Origin: Triticum aestivum
Taxonomy: Eukaryota > Streptophyta > Magnoliopsida > Poales > Poaceae
Reading direction: 5' to 3'
DNA: 64,000 nt
Assembly (NCBI RefSeq): GCF_018294505.1
Contig: NC_057807.1
Coordinates: forward strand, 183,313,420 to 183,377,419
Position 1 is the stretch's first letter. Each line of letters starts with the position of its first letter. Positions 47,232-59,009 of the stretch are shown here, one piece after another. Below the pieces are notes generated by a model. It did no database searches and was not told the DNA's origin. It was given only the letters and a program-made list of their open reading frames with translations. Both the position numbers and the translations under genes were made by a program.

Positions 47232-48446
47232 TACGCCTATCGTTCCGGAATGAAAGAGAGGTATCATTCTCAAGACGGTATGGCCTATCCGGTGTAAGCT
47301 AAACGTAGATGGAACACAATATGTGGTCACTGAATATTTTGATGAGCACAACCACAAACTCATAAAGAAGTTCGACCTGCTAAAATTTCTGACCGCCCAC
47401 AGAGGATTCACCCCCCTCGAAAGGAAATTCATAAAGCTGCTACATGATTGTAACGTCGGTCCATCAAGAATGGTCCAGATACTATCACTCATCCACAGCA
47501 AAAATGGGACGCTAAGTAGCATGCCCTACATACCAGCTGACGTCACAAACCTAAAGGCAAAGTACCGTAGAGAGAGCAAGTTGGCTGATATAGAGGCCAC
47601 AATGGCCTACTTTGATGAGAAAGCGAAGGAAGATCCAGATTTCTTCTACAGGATAAGGTTAGACGATGAGGACCGTGTCAGGAACAAGTATTGGGTGGAT
47701 GGTGCTGCAAGGAGAGCCTACAAACATTTCCGAGATTGCATTTCATTCGACGCGACATATCTCACTAATATGTACAAGATGCCATGCGCTCCATTCATAG
47801 GAATAAATAACCACAATCAGTCATTGCAGTTCGGATGCGGGCTTGTTCGGAACAAAGACACGGATGGGTACGTTTGGCTGTTCAAGACCTTCTTGGAGTG
47901 CATGGATGGACTTGCTCCGATGAACATAATAACAGACCAGGATTTTAGCATGCGTGCAGGCATAGAGGACGTCTTTCCGTTGGCAGTGCACAAGCACTGC
48001 AGGTGGCACATTATAAAGAAGGCTGAGGAGACGCTAGGACCGTTCTTTGCTGACCGTCCAGAGCTGCACAAGGCATTCGAGCTGTGCGTGGACCACAGCG
48101 TGACGGTGGAGAAGTTTGAAAGGAGCTGGATGGCCATGATTGAAACATATCAAGTCCAAGACAACGAGACTCTTGCTAGCCTGTGGGAGAAGCGAATGTA
48201 CTGGGTGCCGGCCTACTTCATGCAGTGTTTCTTCCCATTTCTACAAACTACGCAGCAACGAGGGGTTCAATGCTGTTTTGAAGCGATACGTGAGCCCTGG
48301 CAACTCATTGCTACAGTTTGCCAAAAAATACTGGGATTTGAGCTACAGCAAGAAGCGAACACCGCGCTAAAGCAGCCAAAATTGCCAACGTATTTATCGA
48401 TGGAGAGGCAAATGAGCAAGATATACACCAACAAGATCTTTAACAA
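47232..48446 (+). pseudogene. FAR1/MULE transposase, catalytic exon
   Basis: Continues the FAR1 DNA-binding domain (KTVWPIRCKL..., EYFDEHNHKL) and then the MULE transposase domain. The first catalytic Asp is in SFDATYL (47749-47751), the second in IITDQD (47935-47937), followed by the H-C-W-H motif (HKHCRWHIIKK). A TGA lies near 47257. Around 48252 the frame shifts by one base: the conserved NEGFNAVLKRYV block is in another frame until about 48345, where the first frame resumes (QQEANTALKQPKLPT). The exon ends at a GTAAGT donor at 48447. Confidence 0.85.
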
Positions 48447-49143
48447 GTAAGTCAGTTGCCTTACAGTCTTATTTGCGCAAAGCACGAAGGCAGTAGGTGC
48501 CATATAGAATGCAATGCAGTTGCCATGATATGTGGTTGCCATGTTTATTGAAATACTGTTTGCCATGCTTACTCAGCTGCAGTTGCCATGTTCAATGAAA
48601 ATTCTATTTGCCATGCTTGCTCAGATGCATTTTCCATGTTCAATGAAATGCAGTTGCCATGCTTAATGCACTGTACTTCCATTGGGCATGTTGGTATGCA
48701 AATGCCAATGTCAACTGAAAATGTTATGTTGTTGTCATATCTACTAAAATGCGATTGCCATGTTTACTAAAATGCAACTGCCATGTTTGCTGAAATGCAA
48801 TTGCCATGTTTACTCAACTGTAGATGCCATGTTTAATAAAATGCAGTTGCCATGTTTTATGCAATGTGCTTCCATTGGGAATGTTGGTGTGGAAATGACG
48901 ATGGCTAGTTGAAAATGTACTACAGTTGCCATGTCTAGTGTACTACAGTTGCCATGTCTAATGTACTACAGTTGCCATGTCTAATATACTACAGTTGCCA
49001 TGTTCAAGGTACTATATTTTCCATGTTCAATGTACTATATTTTCCATGTTCAAACAAAATGTATTTCTATTTCCATGACAACATAAGGTGCTACAAAAAA
49101 AAGAGCGCACGATAGTTTAACAGAAAACACACAAAACTCGCAG
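48447..49143 (+). other. Transposase intron rich in TTGCCATG
   Basis: 697 bp between donor AACAA|GTAAGT and acceptor CTCGCAG|ATTCCAG; the phases join to give a KFQEEIKR sequence typical of this family. It is made almost wholly of TTGCCATG units. Confidence 0.75.
48495..49050. repeat. 24-27-bp repeats with TTGCCATG in intron
   Basis: About eighteen units such as ATGCAGTTGCCATGTTTACT and CTACAGTTGCCATGTCTAAT, all in the same orientation as the earlier arrays. Spacing is close to 24 bp at 48920-49050. Confidence 0.92.
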
Positions 49144-49843
49144 ATTCCAGGAAGAAATAAAGCGTGTCAGCATGTTCACGGCTTTCCAGGTGGACGAACA
49201 TACGTTCAAGGTGTGTTCTATTTTGGGCATGTCAGATTCAGAACCTGAAGACCCGGACAAAGGAAGGAACTACTTCGTGAAAGCCTCGATCGGCCAAGGC
49301 GAATACTACCGCCAATGCTGCAAGTTTGAACGGGACGGCATTGTGTGCTGTCACATACTAAAAGTAATGGACATGAACGCTCTGGCACGGATGCCCCGCC
49401 ATTTCATAAGGCGGCGATGGACTTGGGACACTGACGACATGTTGGCGCTGCAGACAACAAACGCAGTTCTGGCTGTGCATGACGAGAGACCTGAGTCAAC
49501 CATGGAAGCCGTGAGGCATGTTGTGCTGACAAAGAACTATGCTGAGCTAATTGATGAAGCATGCAAGAGTGACGAGCCAGCAAGAGTCGCAGAAAAACAC
49601 AGGAAGGCCCCGAAAAGAGAGCTTGATGAGATTAAGAAGAGGAAAGCTGAGGAAGCCTCACATAGGTTCCCCCGCACATCAAGTGTTCCTTCGTCCACGG
49701 GGCCATCATCTGAAAACTCGGAGATAGGATCTGGAACATCAAGCACACAAACCCAGGTCAGGAACCCGCCCCGTTCCATCACAATATGCGACCCTATCCA
49801 AGAGGAACTCGAAGGTCCCACCAAGGATAGACCCGCATATTGA
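49144..49843 (+). pseudogene. FAR1/MULE transposase, C-terminal exon with SWIM finger
   Basis: Contains the SWIM zinc finger (QCCKFERDGIVCCHIL, near 49313-49360) and the RMPRHFIRRRWTWD motif downstream, both typical of FAR1/MULE C-termini, then a Lys/Glu-rich tail. From about 49779 the frame is no longer transposase: ICDPIQEELEGPTKDRPAY is read-through into the LARD-like LTR, ending at TGA 49841-49843. Confidence 0.85.
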
Positions 49844-51734
49844 AACGCTTTTGCAAGGTGGATATCATTACATCAACATTACATAAATAGATGGGTATAC
49901 ATACAAGAGGCATACAATGCCACATGAATACAACATCATCTTACATAAGAGCACCATCCGACTACGGATGAAACACAAACAGAAACTCAAACGACATCCA
50001 CCCTGCTAGCCCAGGCTGCCGACCTGGAACCTATCCCCTGATCAAAGAAGAAGCAGAAGAAGAACTCCAAATCAAGGAACATCGCTCTCGCGTCAAGATC
50101 ATCGCATAACCTGTACCTGCAACTGTTGTTGTAGTAATCTGTGAGCCACGAGGACTCAGCAACCCCATTACCATGGGTATCAAGACTAGCAAAGCCTAAT
50201 GGGCAAGGAAGGGGTAAAGTGGTGAGGTTGCAGCAGCGGCTAAGCATGATATGGTGGCTAACATACGCAAATAAGAGCGAGAAGAGAACAAATGGAACGG
50301 TCGTGAAGCTAGCAATGATCAAGAAGTGATCCTGAACTCCTACTTACGTCAAACATAACCCAAAACCGTGTTCACTTCCCAGACTCCGCCGAAAAGAGAC
50401 CATCACAGCTACACACGCGGTTGATGCGTTTTAATTCGAATCAGGTGTCAAGTTATCTACAACCGGACATTAACAAATTCCCATCTGCCACATAACGCGG
50501 GCACGGCTCTCGAAAGTTTATACCCTGCAGGGGTGTCCCAACTTAGCCCATGATAAGCTCTCACGATCAACGAAGGATATACCTTCTTTCAGGAAGACCC
50601 GATCAGTCTCGGAATCCCGGTTTACAAGACATTTCGACAATGGTAAAACAAGACCAGCAAAGCCGCCCGATGTGCCGACAAATCCCGATAGGAGCTGCAC
50701 ATATCTCGTTCTCAGGGCACACCGGATAGGTCAGCCTACGAGTAAAACTAGACCTCGAGTTGCCCCGAGGTGGCCCCACAGTCTGCCCGTTTCGGACCAA
50801 CACTCGAAGGAGCACTGGCCCGGGGGGGGGGGGGGGCTAAAATAAAGATGACCCTCGGGCTCCGGACACCCAAGGAAAAAAGGGCTAGGTGAGGCAGATG
50901 GTAAAACCAAGGTTGGGCCTTGCTGGAGGAGTTTTATTCAAAGCAAACTTTCAAGGGGGTCCCATAAATCACCCAACCGCGTAAGGAACGCAAAATCCGG
51001 GAACATAACACCGGTATGACGGAAACTAGGGCGGCAAGAGTGGAACAAAACACCAGGCATAAGGCCGAGCCTTCCACCCTTTACCAAGTATATAGATGCA
51101 TTAATAATATAAGAGATATTGTGATATCCCAACATAATCATGTCCATCATGGAGCAATCTTCAACTTCACCTGCAACTAACAACGCTATAAGAGGGGCTA
51201 AGAAAAGCGGTAACATAGCCAAGCAATGGTTTGCTAGGAAGGGTGAAAAAGGTTAGAGGCTGACATGGCAATTTGGGAGGCTTGAAGAGCAAATGATAGG
51301 TAGCGCAGCATAGCGATAGAACGAAGCAACTAGCATAGCAATGATAGTAGTGAGATCCAAGGTGACGGTCATCTTGCCTGAAATCCCGCTAGGAAGACGA
51401 ATGAGTCCATGAAGAAGACGAACGGGCGTGGTCGAACGAATCCTCACAACTCCGGAACGAAACCGAAGCTAACGAGAGAAGCAACCCGGAAAGAAGCAAA
51501 CAATATAGTAAACAACCATCACATAAACATGGCATGATGCACAATCAAGTATGATGCATGTCCAGTTTAATGAGGTATGGCATGGCAAAGTGCAACAAAC
51601 AATACTACAAGTTAAGTGGAGCTCAATATGCAACGAGTTGCATATTAACAAAACACCACATTGACATATTTAGTTTAATCTCGTTTAAGCTACCAAACAA
51701 TGTTAAATGTTGTTAAACATGGCAAGAGGTGAAG

Positions 51735-51744
51735 CATAATAAAA
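51735..51744. repeat. MULE target-site duplication, left
   Basis: CATAATAAAA, repeated at 53309-53318 and present once at the empty site 60965-60974 in the other LTR. Confidence 0.95.
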
Positions 51745-53308
51745 GGTTCTTTTACATCTGTGTCCCTAACTCGAACCCACTACTCATATTTGCCCCTAAT
51801 GTCGAAGCCTGCTCAAATTTTCCCCTCCGCCGTTAGGTGCACTTATAGAAATGCCCTTCCGTGCCGTTACCGTCCAGTCAAAGGGCTTTGACCGTTTTCG
51901 GGACGTTATTTGGACATCTTTGCCCCTCTTTGGATGAGCCACTTACATGTGGGGCCCGTTCTTAAGAAAAGGAAAAACTCTCTCTCACCCCTCTATCTCA
52001 CTTACAGGTGGGCCCAACAAAAACAATTAAATACTCTATCTCTCTCTCTCAACCCCATTCTCTATCACTTACATCTAGGACCCACCTTAGAAACTAGTAA
52101 ATAAAAAACAAAATATAAAATCTCTTTTCCTCTCTGTCGCTCTCTCTCACCCCTCCGGCGGCGGTGCACGCAGCCAACGACGGCTCGCCGGGGTGAGGTG
52201 CCCCGCAACGTCGGCCCCTTCCTACCTCTCTTCCCTCCCCGCACCCCTCTCTCTTCCTACCTAATTCCTCTGGGCGAGGTCTGTCCCGAGCTAAACGAAT
52301 CGAGCTCATCGTCCGTCTCGGCCGCCGCCTCCGTCAACAATTGCCGCCGGCATAGCCCACCATATGAGCTGCAACCTCGCCACTTGATTCCCCTAGACAT
52401 GCCTCTCATTTACCCCAAGGGGTCCATCTCCCTCTCTTCCTCTGAACCGAGAACGAGCACAGCGTCCAGGGCGCACCTGCCGCGGTCGACATTGCCGTTT
52501 GCGCGGCCGAAGAGCCCCCCGAGGCCCAAGACCATGCCTGGGAGATTCTTCTCGGTCGAATTCGTCGCTCCAGAGAATTAATCGAGCCCGAATGGCCTCA
52601 ATTTTCGCCGTCGCGTTCATCCTCATCGGCTTCGGTGGAGCTCCGCCATGACCTGATCTCCTCCGACGTAGCACCCAGCTCATCCTTCCTGCATACCTAG
52701 GCTTAGCCAATACCTACCGAAGACTCTCGTGTTGTCCTCCCTGATCTCCGCGACCCTGAGCGTTCCTACCTCGAATCAGTGCTCTGTCGGCCGCCTCCGA
52801 CGATGGAGACATCCACGGCGTCGCCATCCGCTGCTATATGCAGGCGCTTCCCCCTCACTAGTGAAGGCCAAGTCCAGGCGTTGTCATCTTCTGCCATTCG
52901 CAGGCGCCCCCCCCTCACCGGCGACGGGCACCGGCCGAGCCGCGCTCGCCATGTCCATCTCAGGGAGAGATAGAGAGAGTTTTTTATTTTAATTATTTTC
53001 GGTGGGGTCCACGTGCAAGTGAGATAGAGGGATGAGAAAGAGGTTTTTCTTTTATTTGTGAGAGAAAGCGTTTTTTCTTTTTCTTTTTTCTTTGAGTGGG
53101 TCCCACATGTAAGTGACACACGAAGGCAAGGGCAAAATGTCCAGAAAATGTCCGGTAGACGGTCAAAGGCCTTTGACCTAACGGAAATGGCACGGAAGGG
53201 CATTTCTATAAGGTCATCTAACGGCGGAGGGGCAAATTTGAGCAGGCTTCGAAACTAGGGGCATATCTGATTAGGTGGTTCAAGTTAGGGACAGAAATGC
53301 AAATGGCC
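51745..53308. mobile_element. Non-autonomous MULE (Mutator-like), possible Pack-MULE
   Basis: 1564 bp with long inverted ends: about 51745-52016 pairs with 53001-53308 (for example TGTCCCTAACT, GAAGCCTGCTCAAATTT, TATAGAAATGCCCTTCCGTG). TSD is 9-10 bp, as for Mutator. The interior 52130-52970 is GC-rich with frames up to 127 codons and no transposase; it may be captured gene sequence but I recognise no family. The right LARD LTR shows the uninterrupted site. Confidence 0.92.
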
Positions 53309-53318
53309 CATAATAAAA
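53309..53318. repeat. MULE target-site duplication, right
   Basis: CATAATAAAA, matching 51735-51744. Confidence 0.95.
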
Positions 53319-54870
53319 CTACCTATCTAGGCAAGTTTAAATGAGGCCAGAACAACAAACAACAATTCCAGAAAATCCTCATGTCCATATTTCAAATTTG
53401 CTCCTGTTCTGCCTAAACCATATTTTAGAGTTGTTAAACAGCAAAAGCAAGTGCACCAAGTTAAACTAGGCATTTTTCCACCCCATTTACATATAAAGTT
53501 ATTGAAATCGGAGCTATGGTTAATTAGTTATGAAATAAATCATTTTAACATGGCATTATGCAAAACAAATGCAAACAACAGTTTAAACATATTTAACATG
53601 GATGAAAGTGGCATATTATGAAACTAGATGAAATTTTAAGCATTTTACATATATAAAACATTTTAATATGATGCACGGTTCATGAGTTATTATATGCATG
53701 AAGTTCAAGGGTTTTTCTGCAAAATTGCAACCTCTGGAATAATAGACAAAATCGCAGCGCAGGAAAAGAAACAACACGGGCCGAATCTGACTGGGTGCTG
53801 GGCTGGGGTTCTCACCAAGGGCCAAAGCCCACGCAGGCCGGAAGCAGGAGCGGTCAGGCCTGGCGCTGGCTGCGGGCCACGCAGGCGGATCAAGGCGAGG
53901 CCGGGCGCGGTCGAGCGACGCACTCGCTGCTGCTGCTGTTCGTCTCTGAAGAACAGAAACAGGGCGAGGCGGCGCTGCTTGATGGGAGGATCGACGAGAT
54001 GGGGCCTGCAGGCAGCGGACGACGATGGGTATCCACCGGATCTGACGAGGGGAGCCGGTTCCCGATGGTAGGAGTCAAACAAGACGACGACGGCTCGGCT
54101 CCTGCAAAGAAATTCAGAGAGCAAGTGAGTTTAGAGAGGACAGACGGGGAGAAGAAACGGGAAAGAAAGGAGGGAAGAACGGGCGTGGCTTGGCTGACCA
54201 GAGCTTCGCCAGAGGCGTGCGGGCACGACGGCGCTGTCGGAGGAGATGCAGACAACAGGGAGGGTTCGTGGCGACGGCAGCGATGGCGATGCAGCACGAG
54301 GACGGCGACATCGAAGTCCTGTCCATGGCGGCAGAGAGGGAGCAGAGAGATTAGGGAGGTGGAAGAAGGACGGAGGAAGAGGAGAAGGGCGGCGAGGACT
54401 GGCCTTGTCACGGTGGTCTCCATGGCTGACGGCTCTCCGGCGAGTCGAGCAGGGTCGAGGGCGACGAGGTCGAGGTCCGGAGGAGGGCGCCGGGGTGCGC
54501 TGCTGATGGCTAGCGCGGAGGAGCATGGCCGGCGCGACGGGGCTACTAGCTGGTGGGGATCGAGCAAAGGAGGCATGGCCTCGGGCTCGAGGAGGAGCAC
54601 TTGGCGTGAATCCATGGCATTCAACGGCCGCGTCCAGTTCCTGCGATAAGAAGCAGAGGAGGAGCATGGCGCAGGGGCTCGGGTGCTGCTGCATGGAGGC
54701 TCCACGAGGGGTGGATTGGGTGCTCGGGGTCAGAGAGAAGGAGCTCGGGCTCCTGTTGGTGGGTGGAGGAAAATGAGGAGAAGGGGATCCCGAGGTGGAG
54801 AGGACAAGGGGGGTGGCGGCGCGATGGAATAGGAAGGATGGGACAAGATCCCTAGATCCTAGGGTTGGAC

Positions 54871-54882
54871 CTATATATATAG
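54871..54882 (-). promoter_or_regulatory. TATA box in LARD-like LTR
   Basis: CTATATATATAG, self-complementary, upstream on the minus strand of the GC-rich part of the LTR. The right LTR has CTATATGTATAG at 62529-62540. Position fits a minus-strand LTR promoter. Confidence 0.5.
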
Positions 54883-56342
54883 CAAGTGGTTTAGATTAGG
54901 GGTATTTAGTCCCTCCGATCGAAATCAAACGACCGAGAATAAATAGATTAGGGAGTTATAAATAAGAAACGGAGATGTTTTAGAGATGCTAGGAGATGAT
55001 CTGAATGCAACGGTGATGACTGAGCGGTTCGGGTTCGGAGCCGTTTTTAGACGCGCGCAAGAGGGGTCTGAGAGAGGTCAACGAGGACAAGGGCCTGACA
55101 AAATGACAACGGAGGCAAAGAGAGAAAGGGCAACTGCAAACGGCTACGAGTTTTATGAAAACATGCAGATGCAATGCGCATGATGCTATGAGATGAGATG
55201 CATGACATGAACACAACTCAAAACAAAAGACAAAACCCAACCACAGAGGAAATAACATATCGCATCTCCGGAAAAGGCAAAAGTTGGAGTTACGAATATG
55301 GAAAGTTGTATCCGGGGCTTTACAACACTCCACCACTACAAGAGGATCTCGTCCCGAGATATAGGATGGCACCGTAGGGAAACGAAAGAGGAAGAGAAGA
55401 GGTAAAACTAAGTTGCTTGTTTGACGAACGAGTGAAACCACGAACCTTGAGAGGTTGAGCAAATTAAAAGAAAGTGTACAACAGAGATGGACGAGATTGC
55501 AACAATCCGTTAAAAAAGAGGAACAAGGAACATCACGAGAACTTGAAGGTTGCAAAGACATGAATCAAGAGTTTAATGGACAAGATAGAATTCGAAACCA
55601 CTCCGGTTAAAACAAGATGAGAGAGGAAGAATTCGGGCAGCACTCCGGTTGAACATGGAAGGAATAGAACATGAACTTGAGAAGATGGGATGATACTTGA
55701 TGAAATCAACAACACACTGCCTCCGGAACTATTGAAAGAATGGCACAATGGGTAAGTAGGATTTGAGACAGCACTCAGGTTGAAAAGAGACGCATGACTT
55801 GATAAGGTGAAAAGAACTTGAGCAGAGGACATAACACTCCTGTTAAACGGATAAGCAAGGAAAAGAACACGATCCTCACAATTCGAGATGATGAGTGAAA
55901 AGAGCAACACCACAATGCCTCCGGAAGAAAGAATAGAAGATAGATCATTGGAATAACAAAATGTAGGAGAAAAAATGCCAACTTCTGCCACAAATGAGCT
56001 TGGAAAGCACCCTTCCAAGAAGGTTATAACGGAGTTGTTGCAAAACCAACAACGAAAAGAATAAGCTTGTAGTGGGCTTATGGAAAACATCTCAAGACTA
56101 TGAGGTGACATTTTGCCACTAACGAAAACAATTGCTTGCTTTGAGATCAACGAAGAGATGAAAACTTCTTCCACCAAGAGGATAAAGAGAAAGCTTGGGT
56201 CATGCATAATCACCACAAATAGCACCAACCCTTAAGGAAAGGCTTTAGGTGAAATCTGACACAAGATAACTCCAACGAAGAAGTTGATTGGTCGAAAAGA
56301 TCTCTTGAACAAAGAGAAAATGATGGATTTAAATATCTCATT

Positions 56343-58995
56343 CCTGACAACCTGTGACTCATGAAACACGAGGAGAAATTGCCAAGAGTGACATAACACC
56401 ATCTCAAGAGATAAGGTAGAAAGAATCGCACTTCAGAATGCAAGAAGAAGAATACTTGAGCTCCTCAAAACAAAACGCGTGTTGAACGCCATGTTTATTT
56501 TAGAGTATAGCTTGGCGGGTCATAACTTCAAGAGAAATCTTGAAGAACAATTGAAGAATGAAAAGAATCCTTGACGAACCATCATGTTGAGCCTTCGTGA
56601 AGAACTCCGGTAATAAAAGGATGATAAAAAGAAAGAGAAGTTGAAAACACAAGGTGAAGCCTTGCGATGATTTAGATGGAGCTTCGCGACGAGATAATGC
56701 GGAAAACTTGGAACTCCGGAAAAAGAATAGATGAAACACTAGAACCGAGAATTACTTCATCATGAACAATCTCCGGAAGAAAAGAATTCAATCACCTCAA
56801 GGAAATAAGAATAAGATTTATTGTATGCTTATCCTTCATCAAATTAAATTGATAACTAGCAATGGATTTGGCATACTACTTATTCCCGTAGAAAGGATTA
56901 AGAGAGATATAGCGCAAAGGTATTGATGGAACCACCAGTGGGATTTGGAAACAACGAATGAATTGATATGATAACAAAGGAAGTGAAATCTTGAACGAAC
57001 CACCGTAAAAATTGGAAAAGAGAGTAGCAAGGGCACAATTCACCGGAAAGAATTGGAAAATGAATGAAGATACTTGAGGGGATTTAGATACATGAGAACG
57101 AAGAGGCCATGAACTGATTAGAGGTTATTTGAACAATGCACCTGTAAGATTTGGAGAACGATAGCTACACGCTGAGAATGAAGAATTATGACATGATGGC
57201 CTTTGGAGGAAAGAAATTGAAACAACTCATGAAATGCTCCGGATGGTGAAAAGCATTCTCACAATCGAAAACAATTATGAGAGGATGGCATCAAACTTGA
57301 ACTACGCATCTTTGGAAGAACGGGTAAGGATTTAAGAGGAACTCTTCTTCGGTCTTCAAAATCCGAGAATGACGAGGAGAAACAACACCAAAATTGCTGA
57401 GATACTCCAGGAGAATGAAAAAAACCCGAAAATGTTGAGCCAACAATGAAAAGAATTTGAACGAGATCTTGGAGAAGGCATGTGACTGATGGGATCCATT
57501 CTTACGTCACACTTAAAAATAATTTGAGAATAACTCAGGGAGAATTAGAAGAGTCAGGTAAGATCCTGGGAAAAGACCTGTGGGTTAGGGCCCACTCAAA
57601 AGAAAACACCGTTGAACAATTTTGAAGAGATATTGCACCGGTTCAATTAAATGGCTTGAATGAGATAACAACCTTAAAATAACTTGAACGGATTGAGAAT
57701 GGAAACACGAATCTTCCGAGATATCTTCAACACTCTGGAACAAATGAATAGCAAGAGGTGAGTGATTGAGAGGTGCACCGGCTTGAGAAAGCATTTGACA
57801 CGAGGAAAGGAATATGATCAACACTGAAAGCTTGAATTGGATCCACCGAAGAAGAAAAAAGAAGGAAGGATGATGAACTTGAAGCTCGTGAGCATCTTCA
57901 CGAGGGATCACCGGATCAGAACATTGATTGAAAAGAGTGAAGTGACTTCACATGAATAAATGGATACTTGATTAAAATAAATGAGTCCTTGAAGAAAAGG
58001 GTGCGAGGGTGGGGAAAAACAAAGACAACTTGGGATGAACGAAACAAACACCGTTGAGAAAACTTAGAATTGATCTTGCGGATGGGGAGAATGATGGGAT
58101 CATCTCGAAGAGAAGCGCACCGGTTGGAAAAGAATTAACATGACAACCTCAATGATCAAAAGGTTTAGTATTCACATAGCAATATGATAACACCGTTTAG
58201 GAAAGGTATGGATTCAACATTTGACTTCGAAGCAACTTGAATACCACAAATAAAACAAAACAAAGGATTTGGCTTGCAGAATAAGCCAGAACAAATACAT
58301 ATGATGGAGATTTACCCAATCCCATATCATGCATCTGTCGGAAAGATATTCTAGGAGCTACTTGAATTCCCACCTATAAACTCCCGAAACTTTCTGGTTA
58401 TGCAATCTGGTGTTGGGGATACATGGGAAGCAATATATCTCACCCAAACTAACAATCCCTACATCCAGCTGTATCCATCCGTCAACACATAACCAAGAAA
58501 ACTCCGGAAATCGTGTAGCTCAACCTTCGAAAAGCATCCGTTATACGAGCTATGGCAAAACTCCCAAACTCCCCAGTACTGGGTGGCGTCGAGGTTATCT
58601 CACCAACAACTGCATAAAAGAGATTTTCGATGTCGGCAAAACTCAGGTATTCCGGAACTGCAATGATAAAATTGTGATGACAACACCTCAGAGCTCAACT
58701 CCCCAGGACACTGCCACAACCCCTAAATGTCAGGAGGCACCAAGAACAATGTTCTCGTCATAAGAATATCGGAACGATCCCAACATACCCGCGTGATCCT
58801 AAATTTTTTTTAGTAAAATTTGAGGAGAGGAAAGACAAAACATCTACGTCAGGAGACGTCACCAGAGCGACGAAGGGGGCTGAGGAGTAAAAAGAATCCT
58901 ACTTTCCAATATATATAATCCTAAGACTCAAAATAGTTTTTCTTCTAGACTCAACAACTACCAACAATCAAGGGGGCTCCTATGGTCGGTCGAGG
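56343..58995 (-). other. LARD-like interior and possibly more LTR
   Basis: Mostly A-rich sequence with recurring GAAAAG/CTTGAA/ACTCCGGA words and no recognisable protein. The boundary between LTR and interior cannot be set because the partner LTR runs off the window. 58380-58990 has a different, less A-rich composition and is surely interior. Confidence 0.6.
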
Positions 58996-59006
58996 CTCTG
59001 ATACCA
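58996..59006 (-). other. Primer-binding site, LARD-like element
   Basis: CTCTGATACCA in plus orientation, TGGTATCAGAG on the minus strand, three bases from the LTR. Confidence 0.85.
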
Positions 59007-59009
59007 ACT

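Larger units (their letters stand above)
33156..49778 (+). mobile_element. FAR1/MULE-type transposon remnant (hosts the third gypsy)
   Basis: Non-gypsy DNA at 33156-36151 and 47232-49778 carries a transposase gene in exons with introns full of TTGCCATG repeats. The left part (33175-33300) has inverted CCACACATGTGG and CCACACGTCTCGTGTGG patterns that may be the terminal region. The right end is cut by the LARD-like element at about 49779. FAR1/FHY3 factors descend from Mutator-like transposases, so a domesticated FAR1-related gene is the alternative; the stops and nested insertions show it is dead either way. Confidence 0.6.
49779..56342 (-). repeat. Left (3') LTR of a LARD-like element, minimum extent
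   Basis: Matches 59010-64000 throughout, apart from a MULE insertion at 51745-53308. Without the insertion it is about 4.99 kb and may continue past 56342, since the window ends before the match does. The outer end has lost a few bases (TCACAATATGCG against TGTCACGCCCAATATGCG). GC-rich 53800-54700 with long chance frames and A-rich 55300 onwards; no element protein recognised. Confidence 0.85.

Noticed and set aside
55533..56228. A conserved 231-codon membrane-like protein (identical at 63191-63886)
   Set aside because: It lies in an LTR and is antisense to A-rich sequence; hydrophobicity follows from T-rich codons. The perfect identity is treated as an LTR observation instead.
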